Notes: generated from the letters alone by a model not told the origin. A stretch of DNA of 64,000 bases from Siderastrea siderea (GCA_964030785.1 OZ034978.1:12211953-12275952), one strand, 5' to 3'; shown: positions 1 to 7,940, numbered from the stretch's first letter. Translations and numbers: made by a program.

Positions 1-307
1 TGTTTAAACGATTTGTTGCCAATAGGATTGGTATTCAGGCACTTCCAAAACTTTACGGATTTGCGAGACTTGATGTAGGTTTTTTTAGGCTTTTCATTTT
101 TGAAGTACACACTTGCTACCAGCGATCCTTCAGCTTCCATTTTGTAAAGGAAGTTTTCAAGAAAATGTTTTCATTTCATCATGATAGCTGATATACATTT
201 GAAGTATTGCCTTCTGCTCCTCGGAGATGCCTGAAGTTTGTGTACATTGATCAGTGGTTTTCAATGCCTAAAAAAAAATTCAAATCGCAAGAGTCGTCCC
301 ATTCCAT
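1..307 (-). pseudogene. Broken, partial unidentified Polinton gene running off the left edge
   Basis: An ATG at 307 (MEWDDSCDL) has a TATA-like GATATAAAA 15-23 nt upstream. Its frame is lost at an A-run near 271-279. A second open stretch (267 to 157) continues in another frame with residues SEEQKAILQMYISYHDEM and ends in TGA. A third starts at ATG 140 (MEAEGSLVASVYFKNEKPKK, then TYIKSRKSVKFW) and is open to the window edge. The most economical reading is one lysine-rich gene broken by two small indels, but three small genes cannot be excluded. I do not recognise the family. The lysine-rich C-terminal part could bind nucleic acid; that is only an inference from composition. Confidence 0.45.
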
Positions 308-321
308 GTTTGTTTCCAAAT

Positions 322-330
322 GATATAAAA
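322..330 (-). promoter_or_regulatory. TATA-like motif upstream of the 307 start
   Basis: GATATAAAA on the plus strand, 15 nt upstream of the minus-strand ATG at 307. It belongs to the set of AT-rich motifs found just before most starts in this element. Confidence 0.35.
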
Positions 331-379
331 TGGGGTGATGTCAGTTTTTATAGTCGCGGAGAACAGTAGAAGTTTATTC

Positions 380-390
380 GGGAAAGTCCC
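380..390. promoter_or_regulatory. kappaB-like site, copy 1
   Basis: GGGAAAGTCCC, which reads GGGACTTTCCC on the other strand and matches the canonical NF-kappaB decamer consensus. It lies about 75 bp upstream of the minus-strand start at 307. A second identical copy is at 567-577. Function is inferred from the motif only. Confidence 0.4.
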
Positions 391-566
391 GGCAATGATG
401 AAAGAAGAACAGATTTAGATGTGAAGTCATGATTCGAAAGATCAAGAATGTTCGTCACAGAGTTGAACTGGATGTTTCTCGGGTTTATTGCTGTATTAGG
501 ATTTTTATAGGTCGTTCTAGATGATTCTATTTACATAACCTTGACAATGTGATGACTCATTTCCTA

Positions 567-577
567 GGGAAAGTCCC
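567..577. promoter_or_regulatory. kappaB-like site, copy 2
   Basis: Exact repeat of the 11-mer GGGAAAGTCCC seen at 380-390, in the same orientation and 187 bp away, inside the same gene-free interval. Confidence 0.4.
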
Positions 578-633
578 GCGACCACCGGCTATGTTTTTAA
601 TGCATTGAAGCGTGGTATGTAAATTTATCTGTT

Positions 634-798
634 TTAAGCCGAAAGATTACAAACAAAATTTTTTCTTCGAAAATCGCGGTACAACTTTTCATAGCCATAA
701 TGTTTCTTATGGTAATAAGCATATAAATCTTTCATTTTTTTATCCTTCTCTTTAGAAAGTGTTTGGTCGATATGGTTGAATTCGAAAATGTCCTGCAT
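634..798 (-). CDS. Small lysine/tyrosine-rich Polinton protein (54 aa)
   Basis: A complete 54-codon ORF, too short for standard ORF lists, with ATG at 798 and TAA at 634-636. Residues 15-47 are charged and aromatic (SKEKDKKMKDLYAYYHKK, then YGYEKLYRDFRRKN). The start is 4 nt from a TTATAT motif (803-808), as for other genes of this element. I recall similar short SKE..DKKMK-LY-YH segments at the start of longer cnidarian Polinton proteins that continue into a hydrophobic region. If that is right, this copy may be cut short by its stop at 634. Function unknown. Confidence 0.5.
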   Translation of the reverse strand: MQDIFEFNHIDQTLSKEKDKKMKDLYAYYHKKHYGYEKLYRDFRRKNFVCNLSA

Positions 799-802
799 TG
801 TG

Positions 803-808
803 TTATAT
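803..808 (-). promoter_or_regulatory. TATA-like motif of the 54-residue ORF
   Basis: TTATAT located 4 nt upstream of the minus-strand ATG at 798. Confidence 0.3.
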
Positions 809-826
809 GATGTATGAAAAAAATAT

Positions 827-2618
827 TCATGGTATTAGATATTCAAGTAACATTAAGAGTTTTTCATCTTTCGCAACTGACGTCAGTTCAATAAACATTG
901 AACAACAAGACTTAAATATATGATTAATTTTAATTGTCTGTGTTTTAGTTGTTTCGGTTGAACTATAATTTTTAAAAGAATATGCTTTAAAAGGAGGAAT
1001 TGCGGAAAGTGAAAACTTCATTTGAAAGGAAATAGGTGTATATTGTCTTTTGTTGTTTATATACATTACTTTTATGTTTAATATCTTATCATCCTGATTC
1101 ATTATTATTTCATCACAACCATTTAATAAAAATTTGTTACCATTTTTTGTATTTACAAAACCATTTATGCTATGAACGGAACCACTCAAATTATGTCCGT
1201 TTAAAGACAAATCTGTTTGCATTACCATTTGTCCATTTTCAATAACAAAAGCGGTGTCATAGACACTTGGATCAACGTTTGAAATTGTTTCTTTAACACC
1301 ATAAACAATTAAATGACCAATTGTTATTAATGATGGATTACTAACTGTACCGTGCAGACCGAGATATAGGTATTGCGGGGGTGAACTACCTCATCTATGA
1401 AAGTGGATAACTGTTTTGGTGTACTTCTCGAATGTTTTGGTTGTATGATTAGAAATTGAAATCGTAGTGCCTTGTGGTGTAACACTTATCTCATTCATTT
1501 CTGGTGGAAACCATTCAACAACCATAGTATAGTAACCGACCGGAAGTTTATATAGGTTAAAACCGAGGCGTGACTGGTACTGGTTGGGTGAGCCTTTTTT
1601 AAACAGGAGTTTGAGAGAGTAAGCTTTTTTATTTATTTGATGTGGAGATTCGGGAAAATCGTTGATACCCAAAACCTCGATGTTGTTTTCACTCGAAGAT
1701 TTATCAGTGTCTTCCATCAAGTATCTGAAGGCGTCCCTTTTTTGTGCCGAGCTAGTGATATGAGATTCACGAATTTTTTGACTGACAAGATCTCTCATAG
1801 ATGTTATTTCATTTTGCATAAAATCAACATTAACTGCGGATTTCGAATCTTTGTAATCGGTTTGTAAGTTAATAATTTTATTGTTGTTTAAATTCAAGTT
1901 TCCAGTCATATTGTTAGTGCCATCAAATTTGAGAAAATTTTTTTTGTCATGTCATCAATTCTGTAGTTAACAAACTCGACACATGCGGCGTCTCTTTGGT
2001 TTGATGGAAGATTAAGATTGATAATCGATTTATTTTTCATATCAATATCAGCTCCTTTACCCAATTTTGTCACAAGCTGATTATCGACATATTTTTTGTT
2101 TGTTGCTTGATCCGCCTGTACTGGGTCTTTTACGTTGTAGATTGTATTATTGTTCATATCAATGCTTGCTTCCATTTTCCCGCCTTCCTTTTTTGAAGAA
2201 AGATATTTCTCGTGTCTTGATAGTTTATTACCTTTGTCAGATCACCGTGGACAGGATAAGGGTTGCTTTTTAAATGCAAAATATCGTACTCATTTTGCAC
2301 GTCAATATCATCAGAAACGTTTGCAATACCTTGAGACCCAGGATCTCCTTTATCACCTTTATCACCTTTATCGCCTTTATCACCTTTGTCGCCTTTTAAA
2401 CCCTGTGGTCCTTGTGCCCCCTTCTGACCTTGTGGACCCGTGGCACCTTTTTCACCCCTCGGTCCATAAGGACCTTGTGGTCCCGCTGGGCCTTTGTCAC
2501 CCTTCGGTCCAGGAGGACCCTCAGGGCCAGGAGGACCCCCTGGGCCAGGAGGACCCACTTTTTCACTTTCACTTATCGTTTGGTTAGTTCCACCTATTTG
2601 ACTGTTAATATAACCCAT
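827..2618 (-). pseudogene. Collagen-like / phage tail-fibre-like virion fibre protein, broken
   Basis: The start is the ATG at 2618, overlapping the ATPase stop by one base. Residues about 22-100 are Gly-X-Y triplets ([19 protein letters not shown], then a run of GDK repeats), so a collagen-type triple helix is expected. Next come two repeats of the tail-fibre type: a core like [10 protein letters not shown] with ATNKKYVDN, then MNNNKI-type units. A C-terminal domain of about 350 residues follows. The frame is lost near 2175-2195 and again at an A-run near 1929-1936, and an in-frame TGA at 1391-1393 interrupts the C-terminal domain, which stays open in the same frame to 827. Such fibres probably sit on the capsid vertices and contact the host cell; that role is inferred from architecture. 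The DNA under the GDK run is a 9-bp tandem repeat. Confidence 0.75.
2345..2400 (-). repeat. 9-bp tandem repeat coding for the collagen GDK run
   Basis: Repeated TTTATCACC/G units on the plus strand encode successive Gly-Asp-Lys triplets on the minus strand. The array can easily change in copy number. Confidence 0.6.
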
Positions 2619-3248
2619 TATATATCTTCATGGAAATTTTTTTTCATTAATTTTAGGGGCTTGTCATAGTAAAAGAAAGAATATTTTTTATCGGTGGCGC
2701 GATCTAAAGCGTCATGATCCACACCTATCTCGTCTGCAATCCGTTTGTTTTCTCTTGGAAGAAATTTGAAAACACAAAAATGGCTGCAGTTATCACGGAT
2801 GTTATTCGGCACCTTGTAGAAGGTTTGAGTGAGGTAAATAACGCAGCAGTTTCTGTGCCGCCCGTTGATAAAATAATTAATGATGCTATTTTGGTTGCTT
2901 TCACAAACAAGATCATCGAAAACAACAATTTTTTGGTTGTCCACCGGAAGCTCTTCGAGTGGAATAATTTCATCACCATAAGCCTCGATGACCTCATAAC
3001 CAACCTTGGGGTTGATTTGTTCAGCAAAGTCCTGCAAAAGAGTCTCTTATTTGTTCTGGTGCAGGTTTTTTTGAAAATAGGTAGATTTTATCAAACTCCA
3101 ACAAAAAATAAATCATATTCATTAATATGTTTGTTTTGCCAGAATTACTGGATCCACAAATTAGCATGCGGAAATCATCTGTTGGCATGCAAGGGTGGCC
3201 TTGCTTGTAGTTACTCTTGGAAGAACCTTGGTCAAAATTTACAAACTT
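2618..3248 (-). pseudogene. FtsK/HerA-type genome packaging ATPase, frameshifted
   Basis: Packaging ATPases of Polintons and related viruses pump the genome into the capsid. The Walker A motif GSSNSGKT is at 3132-3155 in one frame. Walker B KIVVFDDLV and the downstream sensor region (CCVIYLTQTFYKVPN) follow in another frame from 3037. The switch lies near 3025-3060, where the first frame ends in TGA. The upstream frame is open past the ATG at 3188 to about 3248 with no clear earlier ATG, so the start is uncertain. The stop overlaps the fibre gene start as TAATG. Length, motif order and spacing fit the family; the single frameshift is the only defect I see. Confidence 0.8.
2619..2625 (-). promoter_or_regulatory. 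TATA-like motif abutting the fibre start
   Basis: TATATAT directly before the minus-strand ATG at 2618, overlapping the end of the ATPase gene. Confidence 0.3.
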
Positions 3249-3263
3249 AATTTTTTTTGTTTT

Positions 3264-3270
3264 TATATAT
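3264..3270 (+). promoter_or_regulatory. TATA-like motif before the 3285 gene
   Basis: TATATAT, 14 nt upstream of the ATG at 3285, in the divergent gap between the ATPase and the structural genes. Confidence 0.35.
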
Positions 3271-3284
3271 CAACGCTGGAAAAA

Positions 3285-3712
3285 ATGTCAATAAAAAATT
3301 GGCATCAGTTGGCTGAAGAAAAATCGAGGCTCGATAAACAAGCAAAAGAAATTCATCAAAAATTTAGAATGGAGGAAATTAACAAAGAGTTTAGTCAGCT
3401 TTCAGGAGAAGAGCTTTTTAAACCAATCACAAAAAGACTTGATGAAAAGAGCAGCGCCACTGTAGAAGAAGAAGAAGAAGAAGAAGAAGCAGCAGAAGAA
3501 GAAGAGGAGCAGGAAGGTCCTAATTACACAATGGATGAATTTGACAGAACCAACCCTTTTGGTGATGATTCAGACCGAACGCACCAACACCAGCCACATC
3601 ACCATCACCATCACCAGAACCATCATCACTACCACCACCCTCATATCAAGAAGTTGTTGATGAAGCATTTCCACAACCACCTCCACCGCTGATGGAAGAA
3701 AAATCCACGTAA
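3285..3712 (+). pseudogene. Acidic, proline-rich virion/scaffold-like protein with a PPSY motif, frameshifted
   Basis: The start is the ATG at 3285 (MSIKNWHQLAEEKSRLDKQ). A charged helical N-terminus leads to a glutamate run near residues 61-78. From about 3570 the initial frame gives an implausible histidine-rich tail. The frame starting at codon 3569 is instead open to TAA at 3710-3712 and reads as a Pro/Ser-rich segment with SPSPSPEPSS and PPPSYQEV, so an indel near 3565-3582 separates the two parts. PPxY motifs recruit WW-domain ubiquitin ligases in many viruses and in adenovirus minor capsid proteins. First gene of the plus-strand late block; function otherwise unknown. The short gap to 3723 allows the next gene to have once been part of it. 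Confidence 0.55.
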
Positions 3713-3722
3713 AGAGTGGGAA

Positions 3723-4280
3723 ATGCCGGAACCGGTTAAAACAGAATATTCCCATGAATCAATCCTATTGCAAACAGTCAATCAACTGATCACGAAATTT
3801 GGAAATGATCCCAATTACAAAGTAAAAAGTAAAAATTCTCCATTATATGGTTATTCAATGGAGGAACTCAAAAAAGTAAGAGATGGAATTTATGCGAAAA
3901 GAGGGGTAACAAAAACAGCTCTTGAGAGACAGTTACAGGCGGAGAAGTATAGACTGAAGTCCACTCCCCCACACAAAAAAAGAGAAACTACTCCAACCCC
4001 TTTGGAAAAAGCTGTCATGAGCCGAAGACCTGCTTTTCAACTTTCTGACAATGAAGATGACTCTTCTGAACAGGATTGGGAAACCGAAGGAAGTGGCTTC
4101 TCTGATGAAACTGAAAAGTTGATCAACCAACTTCATTTGAGCTTAGGATCGATAAAAGCAGGAAACAGCTCAATTAAACTTAAAAAACAAGTATTTTCTC
4201 TGCTTGATTCACTAGTTGAACTCGGCATAATCGATAAAAAGCAAAAGAAAAAAATTATTACTAATTATATAAAACAATAA
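3723..4280 (+). CDS. Conserved-type Polinton protein of unknown function (185 aa)
   Basis: A complete ORF, MPEPVKTEYSHESILLQ onward, mostly polar. The N-terminal half includes SPLYGYSMEELKKVRDGIY, which looks like a small structured module. The middle is basic (RLKSTPPHKKRE) and then acidic (DNEDDSSEQDWETE). The last 60 residues are amphipathic helices ending KKQKKKIITNYIKQ. The stop overlaps the penton ATG as TAATG, so the two are probably expressed together. The position before penton and capsid genes suggests a scaffold, core or minor capsid role, but I do not recognise a domain. The frame is also open upstream to 3693, so the true start could have been earlier. Confidence 0.6.
   Translation: MPEPVKTEYSHESILLQTVNQLITKFGNDPNYKVKSKNSPLYGYSMEELKKVRDGIYAKRGVTKTALERQLQAEKYRLKSTPPHKKRETTPTPLEKAVMSRRPAFQLSDNEDDSSEQDWETEGSGFSDETEKLINQLHLSLGSIKAGNSSIKLKKQVFSLLDSLVELGIIDKKQKKKIITNYIKQ
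4266..4272 (+). promoter_or_regulatory. TATA-like motif before penton
   Basis: TATATAA ends 7 nt before the penton ATG (4280), inside the 3' end of the preceding ORF. Confidence 0.3.
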
Positions 4281-5044
4281 TGAGCTTTGATATACTGCTT
4301 GACTCGAGCCTTGCAAAACTAGAAAGAGGTGGAGAACGGAATGTTTCACACGATTTTACAGTGAAGTTTTATCCTCCAATCCAGTTGGGTTCAGAAAACT
4401 ATAAAGCTGCGCTAAACAGACTTATCACAATGAGTTACTCATGGAATAATATAGATTCTCGTTACAATAACAACAAAATTCGCTGGAAGAAAAAAAAAAC
4501 AGAACAAGCGTGGAAGAGCTTAACTTTTCCGAATGGAATGTATGATTACAAAAGAATCAACACTTTTATTCAGCAACACACCGGTAAAGTAGACCCGACA
4601 GTCAAAGACAGTGATTACATTTTCAATATATATTTCGATATGTCGATTTATAGGGTTGTGAGTTTGATACATAACGATTATATGCTTGACTTGTCTCAAG
4701 GAAATTTTGGTGAATTGCTTGGTTATGGTAAAATTATCTTGAGAGGAGATGTTGTCGGAAGAAAAGTTCCAAATATCACAAGAGGTGTTGATTGGGTATA
4801 TTTGCACTGCGATCTTATCACACGCCAAACAAACAATGTTCTAAGCGATGTATTGTACAGTTTCTCAACATCAGATCTTCAGGTTAGCTATCCATTTCAA
4901 AAAGAGCCGCGTCGACTTGAGTGGCAACCTGTGAATAAAAGTTCAATTAATGAAATAAGGGTTTGGGTGACAGATGGAAGAAACAATATCCTGGATCTCA
5001 ATGGGACAGACATTGCAATTAGCTTAATGATTGAAAAAGAGTAA
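4280..5044 (+). CDS. Penton (single jelly-roll minor capsid protein)
   Basis: An intact 254-residue ORF. The N-terminus (LLDSSLAKLERGGERNVSH, then FYPPIQLGSENYKAALNRL) followed by SYSWNNID is the recognisable start of Polinton pentons: a short arm, then beta strands of a single jelly roll. In the family this protein forms pentamers at the capsid vertices. Length matches the family (about 240-280 residues). It lies between a one-base overlap with the upstream gene and a 27-nt gap to the next, in the same orientation as the major capsid gene. No frameshift or stop. Confidence 0.85.
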   Translation: MSFDILLDSSLAKLERGGERNVSHDFTVKFYPPIQLGSENYKAALNRLITMSYSWNNIDSRYNNNKIRWKKKKTEQAWKSLTFPNGMYDYKRINTFIQQHTGKVDPTVKDSDYIFNIYFDMSIYRVVSLIHNDYMLDLSQGNFGELLGYGKIILRGDVVGRKVPNITRGVDWVYLHCDLITRQTNNVLSDVLYSFSTSDLQVSYPFQKEPRRLEWQPVNKSSINEIRVWVTDGRNNILDLNGTDIAISLMIEKE

Positions 5045-5057
5045 GGTTTTTGTTGTT

Positions 5058-5066
5058 ATAAATATA
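5058..5066 (+). promoter_or_regulatory. TATA-like motif before the 5072 gene
   Basis: ATAAATATA, 5 nt upstream of the ATG at 5072. Confidence 0.35.
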
Positions 5067-5071
5067 CAATC

Positions 5072-5452
5072 ATGAATCATCCGAGCGAGTGGGCAAGATT
5101 CTTTGACGAAAACACCGGAAGTTATCGATATAAACACAAAGGGTCGGGTGTGATCCGTGACACCCTCATGACCATCGGTAAAGTATTCAAAGGCACTGTA
5201 AAGAACGTGGCAAAGAAAACTGCCGAAAAAGCCACAAAAACAATCGCTGAAAAAGCGGGTCAGAAAGTTGGTGAACTTGCTGTTGAAAAAAAAGGTTCGA
5301 AACAAATACGAAAAATACTGCAAGAGCGAAAAAAGCAAAAACCGGTGTCTCTGGATGCAAAAAAGAAACTTGCAAATATTTTGCAAAAACAGATGCCAAA
5401 AAAATCAGACGCCCTAGTGAAATTAAATCGAATTTTGGCAAACGAAATTTAG
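5072..5452 (+). CDS. Small basic virion core/minor capsid-like protein (126 aa)
   Basis: An intact ORF with a short conserved-looking start (MNHPSEWARFFDENTG, then RYKHKGSG) and a strongly basic helical body (KKTAEKATKTIAEKAGQKV, then IRKILQERKKQK). The C-terminus is KLNRILANEI. Between penton and the major capsid gene, such a protein could condense DNA, like the adenovirus core proteins, or line the capsid interior. That is inferred from position and charge; no domain is recognised. The lysine/alanine repeats make a long amphipathic helix likely at residues 45-75. Confidence 0.6.
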   Translation: MNHPSEWARFFDENTGSYRYKHKGSGVIRDTLMTIGKVFKGTVKNVAKKTAEKATKTIAEKAGQKVGELAVEKKGSKQIRKILQERKKQKPVSLDAKKKLANILQKQMPKKSDALVKLNRILANEI

Positions 5453-5474
5453 TCAAAGAAAATTTTTTTCTCTT

Positions 5475-5482
5475 AATATAAA
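5475..5482 (+). promoter_or_regulatory. TATA-like motif before the major capsid gene
   Basis: AATATAAA, 11 nt upstream of the ATG at 5494. Confidence 0.4.
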
Positions 5483-5493
5483 CTATCGTTAAT

Positions 5494-6756
5494 ATGTTCA
5501 GAAGTCGACCATACCTCGAGAATACTTCATACATTCAAATTAATTTAGACACCCCGATCACACTCCCTGGGAATAACCAATTTCAAACAAATACGGGCTA
5601 CAAATTCACCGTAAGAGACCGGGACAATTTTTATGACTGGTACAACGCTTATTTCCCCGTCGATTTTAAGTTTGAAGCTAAAGCAAACGAAGCCAACATT
5701 GGTGCTGACACTGAATCAGCTCCGATCAACGGTTCTTTCTCATTGATCAAAAGTTTGAAACTAAGTTCAGCGGGAAAAAAATTGTACGAGGCGGATAATA
5801 TCCACAAAGGTATTTTCATCAAAAATCTGCTTGATTTTTCAGACGATTTCTCGAGAAGCGTGGCAAAAAACCAGTTTTGGTATCTTGACTCTGACGCCAC
5901 CACAGTGACTGATGGCAATGCGACGAACGTTGGAATGCGGGCAAGGGCGCTTCTATCACAGGAAGGTGAGATAGTTAAGACGATTATCCCTTTGAACAGA
6001 TACTCCTTCTTCGAAGGTCTTTCCGACAGGCTGCTGCCACCGTTACAACTTGAGTTTGAAATTGAACTGCAAAACGACCAAGAAATGATTTTCCAAAACG
6101 ATGGAACAGCTCGAAGAATTGTTGTCCGTAAATTTGAGTTGTGGGTCCCACAATTACATTTAACTGGTAAAGGACAGACCCTGGCCAATGAAAATTTCTT
6201 GAAACCAACCCAATGGAAATACCTGAATGAAAATTTGCATAGCAGCAGTTCCCGAAGGGATGCGAATGGTACGTGGTTGATTACACCTGGGGTAAAAGAC
6301 CCCAAACATGTCTTTGTATTTTTTCAACAAACTCAGAAACAAAATGCTTACGCGCAAAACCCTTATCTCTTTGACACATTTGATATCGATGGTGATAACA
6401 CAGCAAGATTGGACACTTGCCGCCTTCAGTACGGCACAACATTTTACCCTGAGCTTGATTACGACCATGATTTCAAAATAAGAATTTTAAATGATTTGAT
6501 CAATTCCAGATACAGAAAGAACGACTACAACACCGGCGTTCAGCTGCAGCTTGCCAATTTTGAGAAGTATTACCCAATTATTTACTTTGACCTACGAAAC
6601 ACCAAAGAAAGTGTGACAGGCGACTCGAAAAAGCTCGAATTCCATTACAGACTAAATGAAGCCGCTAACGCTCAAGATTATATGATCTTCGCCTTGGTTT
6701 TGAATGAAAAAGAATTCGTGCTGAAGCAAATTGGTAATGAGCTTGTTGCCGTCTAG
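5494..6756 (+). CDS. Major capsid protein, double jelly-roll (hexon-like)
   Basis: An intact 420-residue ORF, MFRSRPYLENTSYIQINLD onward. Family landmarks include NFYDWYNAYF near residue 47, the central PLNRYSFFEGLSDRLLPPL segment near residue 167, and ELQNDQEMIFQ. These belong to the Polinton/adintovirus major capsid proteins, which fold as two jelly rolls and trimerise into pseudo-hexagonal capsomers. The length is on the short side for the family but the ends look complete: the start has a TATA-like motif and the C-terminus ends in ordered sequence (DYMIFALVLNEKEFVLKQIG). No frameshift or stop, in contrast to the flanking polymerase, integrase and protease. Confidence 0.92.
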   Translation: MFRSRPYLENTSYIQINLDTPITLPGNNQFQTNTGYKFTVRDRDNFYDWYNAYFPVDFKFEAKANEANIGADTESAPINGSFSLIKSLKLSSAGKKLYEADNIHKGIFIKNLLDFSDDFSRSVAKNQFWYLDSDATTVTDGNATNVGMRARALLSQEGEIVKTIIPLNRYSFFEGLSDRLLPPLQLEFEIELQNDQEMIFQNDGTARRIVVRKFELWVPQLHLTGKGQTLANENFLKPTQWKYLNENLHSSSSRRDANGTWLITPGVKDPKHVFVFFQQTQKQNAYAQNPYLFDTFDIDGDNTARLDTCRLQYGTTFYPELDYDHDFKIRILNDLINSRYRKNDYNTGVQLQLANFEKYYPIIYFDLRNTKESVTGDSKKLEFHYRLNEAANAQDYMIFALVLNEKEFVLKQIGNELVAV

Positions 6757-6773
6757 AAAAATGAAAAAAATTC

Positions 6774-6787
6774 TGAATATAATATAC
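6774..6787 (+). promoter_or_regulatory. TATA-like motif before the 6795 gene
   Basis: TGAATATAATATAC, 7 nt upstream of the ATG at 6795. Confidence 0.4.
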
Positions 6788-6794
6788 ACGCACG

Positions 6795-7493
6795 ATGAGC
6801 ACAACTTATCTTCCATATAAAATTGCACTGACTGATGGTCAGAAAAAGAAACTTCAAAAAGCTTATGTTTCGAAGACAGCTGTTACTTTGAGAGTTAAAC
6901 CAGGCCAAATTGGACGCGGTGACGAACTACTTCTCACTGCTACTCAAATCTCGCGACTGAAGAAAACCTCAGCGGCAGGTAAAGGAATGGAAATAAAATT
7001 AAGCCAGACCCAGATTCAAAATACTGCGCAGCGTGGTGGAAGTTTGTTTTCTGCTATGTTAGGTTTGGCAAAACCTTTGATAAAACCGGCTCTTGGAGCA
7101 TTAGCAAGTGCAGGTTTGAGTTTCGGCGCTGAAAAGGTGCTGAAAAAGATATTTGGAAGGGGTTTTGGACCGAAGGAAATTGAGCTTTATAAACTTGTCC
7201 AGAAAATGACTCCTACTCAGAAAAAGGAGGCAGAACAATATCTTGTTGGTCAAGGTTTTGTACAGGGAGGTTCAGCACAATATGGTGGCTTCCTTGGAAT
7301 GTTGGCCTCTCTCGGAGTACCTTTAGCCCTTGATTTAGTTCGAAAAATAATCGGAAAAGGTCTGCAAACACAACCACCACCACGCTCACGAAAACGACGA
7401 ACACCTCCTCTACCACCTGCTGACCTCCTAAAGGTAAAGGAATGTAAATTCAACCTCCACCTTTTTTCGGAACTTGGGATGATTATTATTTGA
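6795..7493 (+). CDS. Polinton minor virion protein, glycine-rich with hydrophobic middle (232 aa)
   Basis: The N-terminal 80 residues (LTDGQKKKLQKAYVSKTAV, LLLTATQISRLKK, KGMEIKLSQTQ) match a widespread cnidarian Polinton protein with pattern L-Q-x-KL-x-A and LT-x-x-QI-x-x-L. Two hydrophobic glycine/alanine stretches follow (residues 95-115 and 162-178), then a basic proline-rich tail (RSRKRRTPPLPP). GG pairs (RGG at 81-83, QGG and YGG near 155-163) could be adenain cleavage sites, as in adenovirus precursor proteins; this is inference. The last 15-20 residues overlap the start of the protease region and may come from a small indel. Probably an internal virion protein. Confidence 0.65.
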   Translation: MSTTYLPYKIALTDGQKKKLQKAYVSKTAVTLRVKPGQIGRGDELLLTATQISRLKKTSAAGKGMEIKLSQTQIQNTAQRGGSLFSAMLGLAKPLIKPALGALASAGLSFGAEKVLKKIFGRGFGPKEIELYKLVQKMTPTQKKEAEQYLVGQGFVQGGSAQYGGFLGMLASLGVPLALDLVRKIIGKGLQTQPPPRSRKRRTPPLPPADLLKVKECKFNLHLFSELGMIII

Positions 7494-7940
7494 AAAAAAA
7501 AACTGAAATTTGAAGATAAACCTCTATCCAACATTGACTTGAGAAAATGGTGCAACTTTTTACGAATTCCAATAAAAGGTATTTTTAGCAGAAATGAAAC
7601 AAAACCCTTGTTTCATTTTCCATGTATTATCAACTTGGATGATTTCGGAGTTTGGGAACTCACTGGGTATGTTGTTGGCCTGCCAAAGACTTACGAGTAT
7701 TTCGATTCATTTGGTTTTCCACCACCTTTGGAATGGGAAAAAGAAATGTCAATGCACGGGATGACACATTTTTTCAGAAATGATAACCAAATTCAATGGG
7801 AGCAAAGTGTGAGATGTGGTTACTACTGCCTTCTCTTTTTGAATGAAAGAAAAAAAGGAACAAGTTTTGCCGATATTTTGAAAATGTTCTCCAACGATTT
7901 ACTTCAAAACGAGGAAATAGTGAAAAATTATTTTTCATAA
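7442..7940 (+). pseudogene. Adenain-like cysteine protease, broken
   Basis: Maturation protease of the adenain (Ulp1-like, C5/C48) fold, which cleaves virion precursors. From 7539 the frame gives KWCNFLRIPIKGIFSRNE, CIINLDDFG, then YEYFDSFG and VRCGYYCLLFLNERKKG. The last holds the expected catalytic cysteine and the FDSFG holds the usual acidic site. The expected GTHWV histidine motif is present but out of frame, around 7655-7680, flanked by two small indels. Upstream, a proline-rich N-terminal segment (7448-7492, PPPFFGTWDDYY) is shifted by the A-run at 7492-7502, and the apparent ATG at 7442 is directly followed by a stop. So this copy cannot make active protease unless these are sequence errors. 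Confidence 0.75.

Larger units (their letters stand above)
308..633. other. Intergenic region of the Polinton with two kappaB-like sites
   Basis: No convincing reading frame on either strand. It lies upstream of the minus-strand gene starting at 307 and downstream of the 54-residue ORF. The only structure I see is two identical 11-bp motifs at 380-390 and 567-577, plus the TATA-like motif at 322-330. Confidence 0.5.

Noticed and set aside
2150..2587. Plus-strand proline/leucine-rich genes opposite the collagen region
   Set aside because: They are antisense shadows of the Gly-X-Y repeat, which lacks stop codons on both strands.
3582..3692. Histidine-rich metal-binding tail
   Set aside because: It arises from reading CCA/TCA-rich sequence in the wrong frame after an indel; the alternative frame gives a natural Pro/Ser-rich end.
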